Below are positions 1 through 8,374 of a stretch of DNA of 64,000 nt, one piece after another. The stretch is from Alphaproteobacteria bacterium (GTDB taxonomy: Bacteria > Pseudomonadota > Alphaproteobacteria > Micavibrionales > Micavibrionaceae): contig JAGNKE010000003.1 in the NCBI GenBank assembly GCA_018000295.1, positions 62,001 to 126,000 of the forward strand. The letters run 5' to 3'. The notes beneath the pieces are model-generated. The model ran no database searches. It saw only the letters and a program-made list of their open reading frames with translations, and was not told the DNA's origin. Each line of letters begins with the position of its first letter. Position 1 is the stretch's first letter. Made by a program: the position numbers and the translations under genes.

Positions 1-743
1 GTTTCGTGTCCGATGGCGGAGATGATCGGTATGGCGCTTTCGGCGGCGGCCCGCACCACCGCTTCCTCGTTAAAGGGCATCAAATCTTCGAGTGATCCGC
101 CGCCGCGGGCGATGATCAGAACATCCGGGCGTTTTCCCGTTTCGGGTTTGAGTGCGTTAAAACCCCTGATGGCTTGTTCGACCTGCCTTGCGGCGCCTTC
201 GCCCTGTACCATCACGGGCCAGACGAGAACTTGTCTTGGAAAGCGGTCGGCGAGGCGATGGAGAATGTCGCGGATGACCGCTCCGGTGGGTGAAGTCACC
301 ACGCCGATAATCTCAGGCAGGAAGGGGATCGGTTTTTTCCGGGCTGAGTCGAAAAGGCCTTCGGAGGCGAGCTTTTTCCGGCGCTCTTCGAGCATTTTGA
401 GCAGAGCGCCTTCCCCGGCCAGTTCCATCGATTCGATCACAAGCTGGTAGCTGGAACGCGGGGCGTAGGTGGTGATCCGGCCGGTGCAGATGACCTCCAG
501 CCCTTCTTCCGGTTTGATGGATAGGCGGGGGACGGTTCCCTTCCAGCACACGGCGTCGATCACCGAGTCGCTGTCCTTCAGGGTGGTGTAGAGATGACCG
601 GATGAGGGTCTTGTCACTTTTGATAGCTCACCGCGTACGCGTACACGACCGTAGTTCTCTTCCAAGGTTCTTTTCAAAGACTGCGCGAGTTCGGTTACGG
701 AAAATTCCGGGATGTTGGTTCTGGGCTGCGATCCTGTGCTCAT
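1..743 (-). CDS. xseA: Exodeoxyribonuclease VII large subunit (partial, 3' end outside window)
   Basis: This is the N-terminal part (about 247 codons) of XseA, the catalytic subunit of exonuclease VII, which with XseB degrades single-stranded DNA to oligonucleotides. Reading leftwards from ATG at 743, the product opens [20 protein letters not shown]. An OB-fold nucleotide-binding domain follows (about residues 10-105, with [17 protein letters not shown] near its end). The catalytic domain then begins with [27 protein letters not shown] and, at the window edge, SAIGHET, all typical of the family. The C-terminal coiled coil lies beyond position 1. The gene is divergent from putA, with about 45-60 bp between the starts. 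The identity is clear; only the missing end limits the call. Confidence 0.93.
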   Translation of the reverse strand, partial: MSTGSQPRTNIPEFSVTELAQSLKRTLEENYGRVRVRGELSKVTRPSSGHLYTTLKDSDSVIDAVCWKGTVPRLSIKPEEGLEVICTGRITTYAPRSSYQLVIESMELAGEGALLKMLEERRKKLASEGLFDSARKKPIPFLPEIIGVVTSPTGAVIRDILHRLADRFPRQVLVWPVMVQGEGAARQVEQAIRGFNALKPETGKRPDVLIIARGGGSLEDLMPFNEEAVVRAAAESAIPIISAIGHE

Positions 744-786
744 CTGGCGATCTTAATTCAGAAAGTGGGGAAAGCAAACTTTTTGC

Positions 787-3700
787 ATGGTATATTCGGG
801 CATGGTCTTTTCCTTTTCTTCTTTTCTCACTCAGGATGAAGGCGAAAGCCTTGAAGTTCTTCATGCGGCTTTGCCGTGGGCGGAGAATCGTGTGCAAGCG
901 GTGGGGCAGCGGGCGGCTTCGTTTGTTGATGTGATCCGTTCGGGCAAGGGATCGGGAAGCCTCCTGGAGAGCTTTCTACAGGATTTTGCGCTCGATACCG
1001 ATGAGGGGCTGGCGATGATGACGCTGGCGGAAGCCTTGTTGCGTATTCCCGACAAGGCGACGGCGAACGCGCTGATCCGCGACAAGGTGCGGGCGGCGGA
1101 CTGGTTGAGCCGGCAGGGACAATCCAAGGATTGGTTGACACGGGCGGCGGGGCTGGGGATGAGTTTGAGTCGCCGGACGCTGGACGGTGTTTTTGCCCGG
1201 CTAGGCGAACCTCTTGTACGGGAGGCGATGATCCGGGCGATGCACCTGATGGGCCAGCAATTCGTTTTGGCGACGAGTATCGCGGAGGCTCTAGAAGCAG
1301 CCAAAAGCTATGAGGCCAAGGGATACCGGCTTTCTTACGACGTGCTTGGGGAGGGAGCGCGGGATGAGCGTACGGCCCTGCGGTATCTTGATTCCTACGC
1401 GCAGGCTTTTGAAAGGATCGGTGCGGTTTGTCGGGCGAAGAGCCTTCCTTCCGGCTTGCGTCCGAGTGTTTCGGTCAAACTGTCCGCGCTTTATCCGCGC
1501 TATGAGGTTTCGCAGGAGGATCGTTGCGTCCCGGTCCTGATCGAACGGCTTGGTCTTCTGGCGGCGAAGGCGGCAAGTCACGATCTCAGCCTGACGATCG
1601 ATGCTGAGGAGGCGGCGCGGCTCGATCTTTCAATCAGGATTTTTGAAGGTGTTCTTAAGAGGAGCGATCTTTCGGACTGGACCGGGTTCGGGTTGGCCGT
1701 TCAGGCTTATCAGAAACGCGCGCTGCCGCTCGTTAATTATTTGGTTGAAAATGGACAAGCGTACGGGCGGAGAATCCAGATCAGGCTTGTGAAAGGCGCC
1801 TATTGGGATTCGGAAATCAAGAAAGCGCAAATAGGTGGGTTCCCCGGCTATCCTGTCTATACGCGCAAGTGCAATACCGATGTTTCCTATCTGGCCTGTG
1901 CGTATACCCTGTTGAAAAACAAGGAACGGATTTTTCCGATGTTCGCCACGCACAACGCCCATAGTGTTGCGGCTGTTCTGGAGATGGCGAAGGCCGAGGG
2001 TGCCGATCCCTCGGGCGATTTCGAGTTGCAGAAACTGTTTGGTATGGGCGATGGTTTGTTCGATCATCTTCTTGAGCGGAAGCTGGCGCGGGCGAGTATT
2101 TACGCGCCGATCGGCCCGCATGAAGATCTTCTGCCCTATCTTGTGCGGCGGCTGCTGGAGAACGGGGCGAATTCTTCGTTCGTCAAGCGGGTGATGGATA
2201 AGAGTTTTCAGGCTGAAGATCTCGTTCGGGATCCTGTTCTTGAATCCCGCATCCACCCTTACAAGAAGCACCCAAAAATCCCGTTGCCCAGTGATTTATT
2301 CGCGGATCGCCGCAACTCTGCAGGACTTGATTTGAACGATCCGCGAAGTTCGGCTCCGGTTGTGGCTTTCGTCAAGAGTTACCGCAAGGAATTTATCGCG
2401 CAGTCGATTGTGGACGGGCAGCGCGTTGATCCGCAGGCTTCGGGTTTGATTTCGCGATCTTTCGTATCTGCCCGGGAGGGTTTCCGGCGGTGGTCGAAAA
2501 TTGATGTCGAAGAACGTGCTGCGGCGCTTGAAAAGTTTGCCGATCTGTTGGAGGCCCAGCGCGACGAATTTATGGCGCTGTGTGTGCATGAGGCTGGAAA
2601 AACGCTGCCAGATGCGGTCGCCGAAATCCGCGAGGCTGTTGATTTCAGCCGTTACTACGCGCAGGAGGCGCGGAAAAATTTTTCTGCTGGCGGCGTTCTT
2701 TTGCCCGGATACACGGGCGAGAGCAACAGGCTGATCTTACAGGGGCGCGGGGTTTTCGTCTGTATCAGCCCGTGGAATTTTCCTTTGGCGATTTTTACGG
2801 GGCAGGTCGCGGCTGCGCTGGCGGCGGGGAATGCCGTGATCGCCAAGCCTGCCGAGCAGACGCCCTTTATCGCGTTAAGAGCTGTCGAGCTTTTGCACCG
2901 GTCGGGGGTTCCTGCCGATGTTTTGCATCTGATCGCGGGGGATGGGGCTGTGGGTGCAGAAATTGTCCGCCACCCGAATGTTGCGGGCGTGGCCTTCACC
3001 GGATCAACGCAGGCGGCGAAGTCCATTCAGAGAGCTTTGGCTGAAAAGGATGGGCCGATCGTGCCTCTGATCGCCGAGACGGGCGGACAGAATGCGATGA
3101 TTGTCGATTCGAGCGCTCTGCTGGAGCAGGTGGCGGATGATGTGCTGCTCAGCGCCTTCGGGTCGGCAGGACAGAGATGTTCAGCGTTGCGTGTTCTGTT
3201 TCTTCAGGAGGAGATCGCGGACAAGTTTCTGGAGATTCTCAATGGGGCCATGCAGATGCTCAGGGTCGGTTTGCCCGAGAATCTCTCCACTGATATCGGG
3301 CCGGTCATAGATCAGGAAGCGCTCTCACGGTTGAGGGCGCATGAAGAATTTCTGGCGCGTACGGGGCGGATGATTGCTCGTGTGCCTTTGAATTCTGAAT
3401 TGACTCAACGCGGCTTTTTCTTTGCTCCTGCGGCGTATGAAATCGCCGATATTGACCAATTAAAGGATGAAGTTTTTGGACCCATCCTTCATGTCATCCG
3501 TTACAAAGAAGAGAACCGTGAGGTGCTCGTCGAGCAAATTAACAGGCTCGGCTACGGGCTGACCTTCGGTGTTCAAAGCCGCATCGGCAGTGTGCAGAAA
3601 GAGCTGGCGAAGGGAATTGATGCCGGGAATGTTTACATCAACCGTTCGATGATCGGGGCGGTGGTCGGGGTGCAGCCGTTCGGCGGCATGGGGCTTTCGG

Positions 3701-3825
3701 GCACAGGGCCGAAAGCGGGCGGGCCGAATTATCTGCGGGCTTTCGCCCATGAAAAGGTGATTTCTGTCAATACGACCGCTGCCGGAGGTAACGCGTCTCT
3801 TGTCTCTTTGGGCGAAGGGGACTAA
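787..3825 (+). CDS. putA: Bifunctional proline dehydrogenase / L-glutamate gamma-semialdehyde dehydrogenase
   Basis: PutA oxidises proline to glutamate in two steps, passing electrons to FAD/quinone and then NAD. The 1,012-residue product has the proline dehydrogenase barrel at about 60-490 (for example LTIDAEEAARLDLS and RIQIRLVKGAYWDSEIK). The aldehyde dehydrogenase domain spans about 510-990. Its catalytic Cys is at 798 (SAGQRCSALR) and its general-base Glu at 764 (AETGGQN). The N-terminal ribbon-helix-helix DNA-binding domain of enterobacterial PutA is absent, so this is the non-regulatory short form common in alphaproteobacteria. An in-frame ATG at 802 is an equally plausible start; neither has a strong ribosome-binding site. 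purD follows 23 bp downstream. The product feeds the glutamate dehydrogenase encoded at 27.2 kb. Confidence 0.95.
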   Translation: MVYSGMVFSFSSFLTQDEGESLEVLHAALPWAENRVQAVGQRAASFVDVIRSGKGSGSLLESFLQDFALDTDEGLAMMTLAEALLRIPDKATANALIRDKVRAADWLSRQGQSKDWLTRAAGLGMSLSRRTLDGVFARLGEPLVREAMIRAMHLMGQQFVLATSIAEALEAAKSYEAKGYRLSYDVLGEGARDERTALRYLDSYAQAFERIGAVCRAKSLPSGLRPSVSVKLSALYPRYEVSQEDRCVPVLIERLGLLAAKAASHDLSLTIDAEEAARLDLSIRIFEGVLKRSDLSDWTGFGLAVQAYQKRALPLVNYLVENGQAYGRRIQIRLVKGAYWDSEIKKAQIGGFPGYPVYTRKCNTDVSYLACAYTLLKNKERIFPMFATHNAHSVAAVLEMAKAEGADPSGDFELQKLFGMGDGLFDHLLERKLARASIYAPIGPHEDLLPYLVRRLLENGANSSFVKRVMDKSFQAEDLVRDPVLESRIHPYKKHPKIPLPSDLFADRRNSAGLDLNDPRSSAPVVAFVKSYRKEFIAQSIVDGQRVDPQASGLISRSFVSAREGFRRWSKIDVEERAAALEKFADLLEAQRDEFMALCVHEAGKTLPDAVAEIREAVDFSRYYAQEARKNFSAGGVLLPGYTGESNRLILQGRGVFVCISPWNFPLAIFTGQVAAALAAGNAVIAKPAEQTPFIALRAVELLHRSGVPADVLHLIAGDGAVGAEIVRHPNVAGVAFTGSTQAAKSIQRALAEKDGPIVPLIAETGGQNAMIVDSSALLEQVADDVLLSAFGSAGQRCSALRVLFLQEEIADKFLEILNGAMQMLRVGLPENLSTDIGPVIDQEALSRLRAHEEFLARTGRMIARVPLNSELTQRGFFFAPAAYEIADIDQLKDEVFGPILHVIRYKEENREVLVEQINRLGYGLTFGVQSRIGSVQKELAKGIDAGNVYINRSMIGAVVGVQPFGGMGLSGTGPKAGGPNYLRAFAHEKVISVNTTAAGGNASLVSLGEGD

Positions 3826-3848
3826 AACAGAAAAAAGAGAGGCGGAGC

Positions 3849-5147
3849 ATGAAGATATTACTGGTCGGATCGGGCGGACGCGAACATGCGCTGGCGTGGC
3901 GGCTGAAACACTCCAAAAGCTGCGGGACGCTTTACTGTGCCCCGGGCAATCCTGGGATTTCGGACAGCGCGACACTTGTCGATCTCAGGGTCGATGATCT
4001 AGACGGACTGACGCAGTTTGCCGTGCAGAATAAAATCGATCTGGTTGTCGTCGGGCCGGAAGGGCCGCTGGTTGCGGGGCTGGCCGACCGTTTGCGCGGC
4101 GCGGGAATCTCCGTGTTCGGGCCGAGCGCGGCGGCGGCACGGATCGAAGGCTCCAAAGGGTTCATGAAGGATTTGTGCAAAAAGTACGCTATTCCGACTG
4201 CCGCGTACGGGCGTTTTTCCGATATGAAAGCGGCCCGTGCCTTCATTGAGGAAATGGATACCCCGATCGTCGTCAAGGCGGACGGGCTGGCCGCAGGCAA
4301 GGGTGTAGTGATCTGCGCGACCCGCGAGGAGGCCTTGCGCGAGGCCAAGGATATGCTCGAGGGCAGTGCGTTTGGGGATGCGGGCAAGGAAATCGTTGTC
4401 GAGGAGTTTCTTGAGGGCGAAGAGGTGAGCTATTTCGCCTTGTCGGATGGGTTGACCATCCTCCCGCTTACGTCCGCACAGGATCACAAGCGGGTAGGTG
4501 ACGGCGATACCGGGCCGAACACCGGGGGCATGGGCGCCTATTCTCCAGCGCATTTCATGACCGAGGAGTTGGAGCACCAGATCCTGACGACCATCATCGA
4601 ACCGACGATTGCGGGGATGGCGGCGGAAGGATGTCCGTTTACCGGGGTTCTGTTCGCGGGGTTAATGGTCAAGGACGGGGTTGCGAAATTATTGGAACAT
4701 AACTGCCGGTTCGGGGATCCCGAATGTCAGACGCTGATGATGCGGCTTGAGGGCGATTTTGCCAAAATTCTCAAGGCGGCGGCGGACGGCCAGCTTAATA
4801 AAGCTAAAAAGGATTTAAGCTGGTCTTCGCAACAAGCTTTGTGTGTCGTGATGGCCGCCAAGGGTTATCCAGGAAGTTTTGAGAAAGGTACGCCCATCCG
4901 GGGTCTTGAGTCTCTTCCTGCTGACCCTGATGCCAAAGTTTTTCATGCCGGAACGGCTTCGGATTCCAGTGGGGGCGTGTTGAGCAATGGCGGGCGGGTT
5001 CTGGGTGTGACAGCGCGGGCGGAGACTCTTGCGGAGACTCAGAAGAAAGCCTATCAGGTGGTAGACAGGATTGACTGGCCGGAGGGGTTCTGCCGCCGCG
5101 ATATCGGCTGGCGGGCGCTGAAGGCCAAGCGAGAAGAAGCGGCATAA
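3849..5147 (+). CDS. purD: Phosphoribosylamine-glycine ligase (GAR synthetase)
   Basis: PurD ligates glycine to 5-phosphoribosylamine with ATP, the second step of de novo purine synthesis. The 432-residue length is normal for the family. The N-terminal domain begins MKILLVGSGGREHALAW. It is followed by VVGPEGPLVAGLADRL and a full ATP-grasp domain (about 105-330) with IVVKADGLAAGKGVVI, EEFLEGEEVSYFAL, DGDTGPNTGGMGAYSPA and the metal-binding LEHNCRFGDPECQ. A ribosome-binding AGAGAGGCGG lies just before the ATG. It is 23 bp downstream of putA and 15 bp upstream of a barstar-family gene, so the three are probably co-transcribed, although they are unrelated in function. Nothing unusual was seen. 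Confidence 0.96.
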   Translation: MKILLVGSGGREHALAWRLKHSKSCGTLYCAPGNPGISDSATLVDLRVDDLDGLTQFAVQNKIDLVVVGPEGPLVAGLADRLRGAGISVFGPSAAAARIEGSKGFMKDLCKKYAIPTAAYGRFSDMKAARAFIEEMDTPIVVKADGLAAGKGVVICATREEALREAKDMLEGSAFGDAGKEIVVEEFLEGEEVSYFALSDGLTILPLTSAQDHKRVGDGDTGPNTGGMGAYSPAHFMTEELEHQILTTIIEPTIAGMAAEGCPFTGVLFAGLMVKDGVAKLLEHNCRFGDPECQTLMMRLEGDFAKILKAAADGQLNKAKKDLSWSSQQALCVVMAAKGYPGSFEKGTPIRGLESLPADPDAKVFHAGTASDSSGGVLSNGGRVLGVTARAETLAETQKKAYQVVDRIDWPEGFCRRDIGWRALKAKREEAA

Positions 5148-5162
5148 ACCGGAGGTTGGGAC

Positions 5163-5528
5163 ATGGTCTGGCACGTTGTTCAAATCAACTGCGATGCGAT
5201 CGTTGATGACCGTACTTTTCATCAGGAGTTCGCGGCGGCGTTCGGGTTTCCCAAGGATTATCTCGGGACACGGGAGGCGTGGATGCTTCTTCTTGCCAAG
5301 CTGGACGATGTGAGTAACCGTGTGACTGAAGTTTACTGCGATGTTGGAGAAGTTGTTACGGTCGAGCTTTTGAATGTCGCGTCCTTTGCCAAGCGTTGTC
5401 CCGAAGAGTTTACCCTTTGCGTGGAGGGGATTTCGTATATCAACTGGGCGCGGCTGGAAGAGGGGATGAAGCCTATTCTGGCGCTGGCCTTCTACGGGAT
5501 GCAGACGTACGATCTCAGTAATTTCTAG
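5163..5528 (+). CDS. Barstar-family protein (orphan RNase-inhibitor-like)
   Basis: This is a 121-residue protein that I assign to the barstar (barnase inhibitor) family by pattern. It has an early strand (MVWHVVQINCDAIVDD), a helix FHQEFAAAFGFPKDYLG, then LLLAKLDDVSN, a GEVVTVELLNVASFAKRCPEEF segment and a C-terminal INWARLEEGMKPILALAFYG, as in alphaproteobacterial barstar-like proteins. Barstar binds the active site of an extracellular-type ribonuclease. Here the acidic helix that barstar uses (the NxDAxxD pattern) reads TREAWMLLL, so at least one of the key Asp residues is missing. No ribonuclease toxin gene is adjacent. Its stop codon overlaps the stop of convergent tadA within a CTAG. The fold call is reasonably secure; an inhibitory function is inference. 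Confidence 0.7.
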   Translation: MVWHVVQINCDAIVDDRTFHQEFAAAFGFPKDYLGTREAWMLLLAKLDDVSNRVTEVYCDVGEVVTVELLNVASFAKRCPEEFTLCVEGISYINWARLEEGMKPILALAFYGMQTYDLSNF

Positions 5529-6004
5529 GTTTTGTCTCTTTTGCTGCGGAAAAAGTCTTTCAAGAGCTTGCCGCTTTCTTCCTGCAGAAGGCCGTGGGTT
5601 GTTTTTGGTCTGTGATGGCAGGTGGGCTGCTCGTAGAATTTTGCTCCATGGATTATTCCACCGCCCTTAGGATCGGTGGCTGCGAAAATCACCCGTCTGA
5701 TCCTTGCAAAACTGATGGCTGCCGCACACATCGCGCAGGGTTCAAGGGTGACGTACAGGTCATAGTCGGGTAGACGCTGAACGCCGATTTTCCGGCACAT
5801 TTCGCGAATGACAAGAACTTCGGCGTGCGCTGTGGGGTCAGGTTCTGCGATGGTGCGGTTTCCTGCCCGAGCGGTTATTGTTTTTGTTTTGGTATGGACA
5901 ATCACTGCTCCGATTGGCACTTCATCCCGCTCTGCGGCTTTTTTCGCCTCTTCCATCGCTGCCTGCATACAGGTAAGGTCAAAGTTATCAAAGGGTTCTG
6001 TCAT
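5525..6004 (-). CDS. tadA: tRNA-specific adenosine deaminase
   Basis: TadA deaminates A34 to inosine in the anticodon of tRNA-Arg(ACG), an essential reaction in most bacteria. Starting at the ATG at 6004 gives 159 residues, the normal size. The zinc site is intact: His60-Ala-Glu62 (TAHAEVLVIR) and Cys90-x-x-Cys93 (EPCAMCAAA). EVPIGAVIV is the usual N-terminal strand. The reading frame stays open upstream to 6196, but that extension is low-complexity and not family-like, so it was excluded. The start codon lies in a CATG shared with the divergent rluB start, and the stop lies in a CTAG shared with the stop of the barstar-like gene. There is therefore no intergenic DNA at either end. Confidence 0.93.
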   Translation of the reverse strand: MTEPFDNFDLTCMQAAMEEAKKAAERDEVPIGAVIVHTKTKTITARAGNRTIAEPDPTAHAEVLVIREMCRKIGVQRLPDYDLYVTLEPCAMCAAAISFARIRRVIFAATDPKGGGIIHGAKFYEQPTCHHRPKTTHGLLQEESGKLLKDFFRSKRDKT

Positions 6005-6818
6005 GGGTGATGATTCTAAACAACTAACAGACGGCAAGCTAGAGCGAATTGCCAAAAGGTTGGCGCGAGCGGGTTTGTGTTCGCGCCGGGATGCAGAGCG
6101 CTGGATTCTTGATGGACGCGTACAGGTTAATGGTTCGGTTATTTTTTCGCCGGCTCTTAATGTCGGTTCCGGTGATAAAATTGTCGTTGATGGCAATGTT
6201 CTCAGCGATAAAGAGCCCGTACGTCTTTTCCTATATCACAAGCCTTCCGGGCTTGTGACCTCCCATAAGGATGAAAAGGGCCGATCGACTGTTTTCGATC
6301 GCCTGCCTGCGGGATTGCCGCGACTGGTCAGTGTCGGGCGTCTTGACCTGAGTACCGAAGGTCTGCTTCTTCTGACAAATGACGGGGAGTTGTCCCGTTA
6401 TCTTGAATTGCCGTCTACCGGATGGAAGCGCAAATACCGTGTACGCGTTTTCGGTTCCGTAAGTCCTCACGCTCTTGAAAAGCTCGGAAAGGGCATGAGT
6501 GTTGATGGTGTCAAGTATGCTCCCATAGAGGCTTCGGTCGATACCACACAGCAGGATCGAACGGGTAAGGCGAATACATGGCTTCATGTTTCTCTCCGGG
6601 AAGGAAAAAACAGGGAAATCAGAAAGGTTATGGAGGCTCTCGGGCTTACGGTCAACCGTCTGATCCGCACTGATTACGGCCCTTTTTCCCTTGGCAAGCT
6701 TCCCGAGGGCGAGGTTCTGGAGGTTGATTCCAAGGTTCTGCGGCATCAGGTCATCAAATTTTTTGAAGGGCGACCGGACGGAGTTCCTCCTCCAAAAAAG
6801 GCCCGTCAAAAGAGGTAA
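6003..6818 (+). CDS. rluB: 23S rRNA pseudouridine synthase, RluB/RsuA family
   Basis: This enzyme isomerises a specific uridine to pseudouridine in rRNA. From the ATG at 6003 (MGDDSKQLTDGKLERIAKRL) the product is 271 residues. An S4 RNA-binding domain at about 16-75 (LARAGLCSRRDAERWI, GRVQVNG) is followed by the catalytic domain, with the nucleophilic Asp115 in GRLDLSTEGLLLLTNDGEL and the late GKNREIRKVMEALGL motif. The combination is typical of RluB; RsuA or RluE specificity cannot be excluded from sequence. The frame is open further upstream, but that stretch is the antisense of tadA. An AAAGGG lies about 7 nt before the start. The start ATG overlaps the tadA start by two bases. rsmD follows two bases after the stop. 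Confidence 0.9.
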   Translation: MGDDSKQLTDGKLERIAKRLARAGLCSRRDAERWILDGRVQVNGSVIFSPALNVGSGDKIVVDGNVLSDKEPVRLFLYHKPSGLVTSHKDEKGRSTVFDRLPAGLPRLVSVGRLDLSTEGLLLLTNDGELSRYLELPSTGWKRKYRVRVFGSVSPHALEKLGKGMSVDGVKYAPIEASVDTTQQDRTGKANTWLHVSLREGKNREIRKVMEALGLTVNRLIRTDYGPFSLGKLPEGEVLEVDSKVLRHQVIKFFEGRPDGVPPPKKARQKR

Positions 6819-6820
6819 TC

Positions 6821-7384
6821 GTGCGGATTGTTTCCGGAAAATATGGCGGGCGAAAAATCGAGGTTCCCAAGGGGGATTCGATCCGTCCGACCTCCGATAA
6901 GGTGCGCGGCGCCATTTTCAATATTCTCGTAAGCCGGGGCGCCGTTTCGGGGGCGAATGTCCTGGATGCGTTCTGCGGCACGGGGGCGATGGGTCTTGAG
7001 GCGTTGTCGCGGGGGGCGGATTCTTGTGTGTTTATGGATATTCATAAACCGTCCCTCGACGTCACGCGGCAGAATATCATGAACCTCGGGGCCGTGGCGA
7101 TGTCCCAAATCCTTCAAAAAAATGCCGTTAAGCCGGGGCATAGGCCAGAAAGTCTGAAGCCTGCCGATCTCGTTATTCTCGATCCGCCTTATAAAAAAAA
7201 TCTTCTTCTTCCGGCGCTCGAAGCCCTGCTAGAGGGCGGGTGGTTTTCCCGAGACGCGCTCATTGTCTGTGAAACGGAGAAGGCGTTCAGCGGGGGTTTT
7301 CCGGCTGCCTTTAGTGTCATCGATGAGCGAATCTATAAGGATACAAAAATTATTATTCTAACAGTTTCTGGGCTTAATGACTGA
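6821..7384 (+). CDS. rsmD: 16S rRNA (guanine966-N2)-methyltransferase
   Basis: RsmD methylates G966 of 16S rRNA using S-adenosylmethionine. The 187-residue product starts at GTG 6821 and carries the family hallmarks: MRIVSGKYGGRKIEVP at the start, RPTSDKVRGAIFNIL, the SAM motif LDAFCGTGAMGLEALSRGA, and the catalytic DPPY (LVILDPPYKKN). It starts two bases after the rluB stop, so translation is probably coupled. A pairing of rluB and rsmD is seen in many alphaproteobacteria. Confidence 0.93.
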   Translation: MRIVSGKYGGRKIEVPKGDSIRPTSDKVRGAIFNILVSRGAVSGANVLDAFCGTGAMGLEALSRGADSCVFMDIHKPSLDVTRQNIMNLGAVAMSQILQKNAVKPGHRPESLKPADLVILDPPYKKNLLLPALEALLEGGWFSRDALIVCETEKAFSGGFPAAFSVIDERIYKDTKIIILTVSGLND

Positions 7385-7446
7385 GCATAGCTGTTTTCTT
7401 CGTGTTTAAATTCGATTAAAATCTGGGTCTGTGATTTAGGGATTTT

Positions 7447-7659
7447 GTGGCAACCATGGTTATCGCTGCAGGGATTTTCGGTTTAATCGGCGGGTTTTTT
7501 CTGGGCCAGATGGTTCTGTATTTCCTCTTGCGGAATGTTCCCCGCGAGAAGCTGCTCAACGATCCGACCATCAAATGGAAATACGGACTGCTGAATTGGG
7601 CTATTGCTTTATTCGGCTCGTATAGCATGGTGGTTACCTACCAAGAATATTTTCAATGA
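7447..7659 (+). CDS. Small two-span membrane protein, function unknown
   Basis: This is a 70-residue protein with two predicted membrane segments (about 4-27, rich in Ile/Phe/Gly, and about 48-63) joined by a short charged loop (RNVPREKLLNDP). The GTG at 7447 is preceded by AGGGA at a good distance. An in-frame ATG at 7456 would give a 67-residue version. I do not recognise a family. It sits alone between rsmD and the YceI gene, with 62 and 70 bp on either side. The codon pattern and membrane character make a real gene likely. Confidence 0.6.
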   Translation: MATMVIAAGIFGLIGGFFLGQMVLYFLLRNVPREKLLNDPTIKWKYGLLNWAIALFGSYSMVVTYQEYFQ

Positions 7660-7729
7660 TTTCTTGCTCTTAGAAGATTTTGAGATTAGGTTTTAATCTC
7701 CATTCCCAAACCCATGACAGGAGTTTTTC

Positions 7730-8344
7730 ATGAAGAAGTTTCTTGCCGCGCTGCTTGCGGGCTTTTGCCTGACCGCCGCGCAACCCTCTTATGCTGAAGT
7801 TGAGCAGTACACTTTCGACAAGGCGCACACACAGATATTTTTCTCCGTCAACCATCTCGGCTTTTCCAATTCAACAGGGAAATTCCTGGATTTTGACGGC
7901 GGATTTTCCTTTGACCGGGCCGATCCGGCCAAATCCTCCGTTGAGGTGACGATCAATACGGCGGGTATCAATATGGATGACGTCAAGTGGGACGAGCATC
8001 TGAAGGGGACTGATTTCTTCAATGTCGAGAAGTTTCCGGCCATGACCTTCAAGAGCAATGCGATCGAGGTCACGGGCGAGAATACCGCCAACATCACCGG
8101 CGATCTGACCCTATTGGGCGTTACCAAGCCTGTCGTACTGGCCGTTACCCACAATAAATCCGACAAGCACGCGTTCAGCGGCAAGTATGTCAGCGGGTTT
8201 TCGGCAACGGCTACTCTGAAACGCTCGGAATTCGGGATGGGCTACGGTCTGCCGATGGTCGGGGACGATGTCTCGGTTCGTATCGAAGTTGAAGGTGAGC
8301 GGGTCGAGCCTGCCGCTTCCGATGCCGCTTCGGAGAACAAATAA
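7730..8344 (+). CDS. Periplasmic YceI-family lipid-binding protein
   Basis: This is a 204-residue protein with a signal peptide (MKKFLAALLAGFCLTAAQPSYA, cleavage after Ala22) and a complete YceI lipocalin-like barrel: YTFDKAHTQIFFSVNHLGFS, GGFSFDRADPAKSSVEVTI, LKGTDFFNVEKFPAMTFKS and LTLLGVTKPVVLAV. YceI proteins bind isoprenoid or amphiphilic ligands in the periplasm. The exact ligand here is unknown, but isoprenoid quinones are known for relatives. AGGAG stands 6 nt before the ATG. A 7-bp hairpin (7682-7700) lies in the leader. It precedes the b561-YceI fusion by 30 bp and probably forms an operon with it. Confidence 0.88.
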   Translation: MKKFLAALLAGFCLTAAQPSYAEVEQYTFDKAHTQIFFSVNHLGFSNSTGKFLDFDGGFSFDRADPAKSSVEVTINTAGINMDDVKWDEHLKGTDFFNVEKFPAMTFKSNAIEVTGENTANITGDLTLLGVTKPVVLAVTHNKSDKHAFSGKYVSGFSATATLKRSEFGMGYGLPMVGDDVSVRIEVEGERVEPAASDAASENK

Positions 8345-8374
8345 GTCTCAGAATTGTCCGCTTAAGGATATTTT

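Noticed and set aside
13..450. Plus-strand frame of 145 codons at the left edge
   Set aside because: It is antisense to xseA, whose protein motifs are clear on the minus strand; the plus-strand product has no recognisable features.
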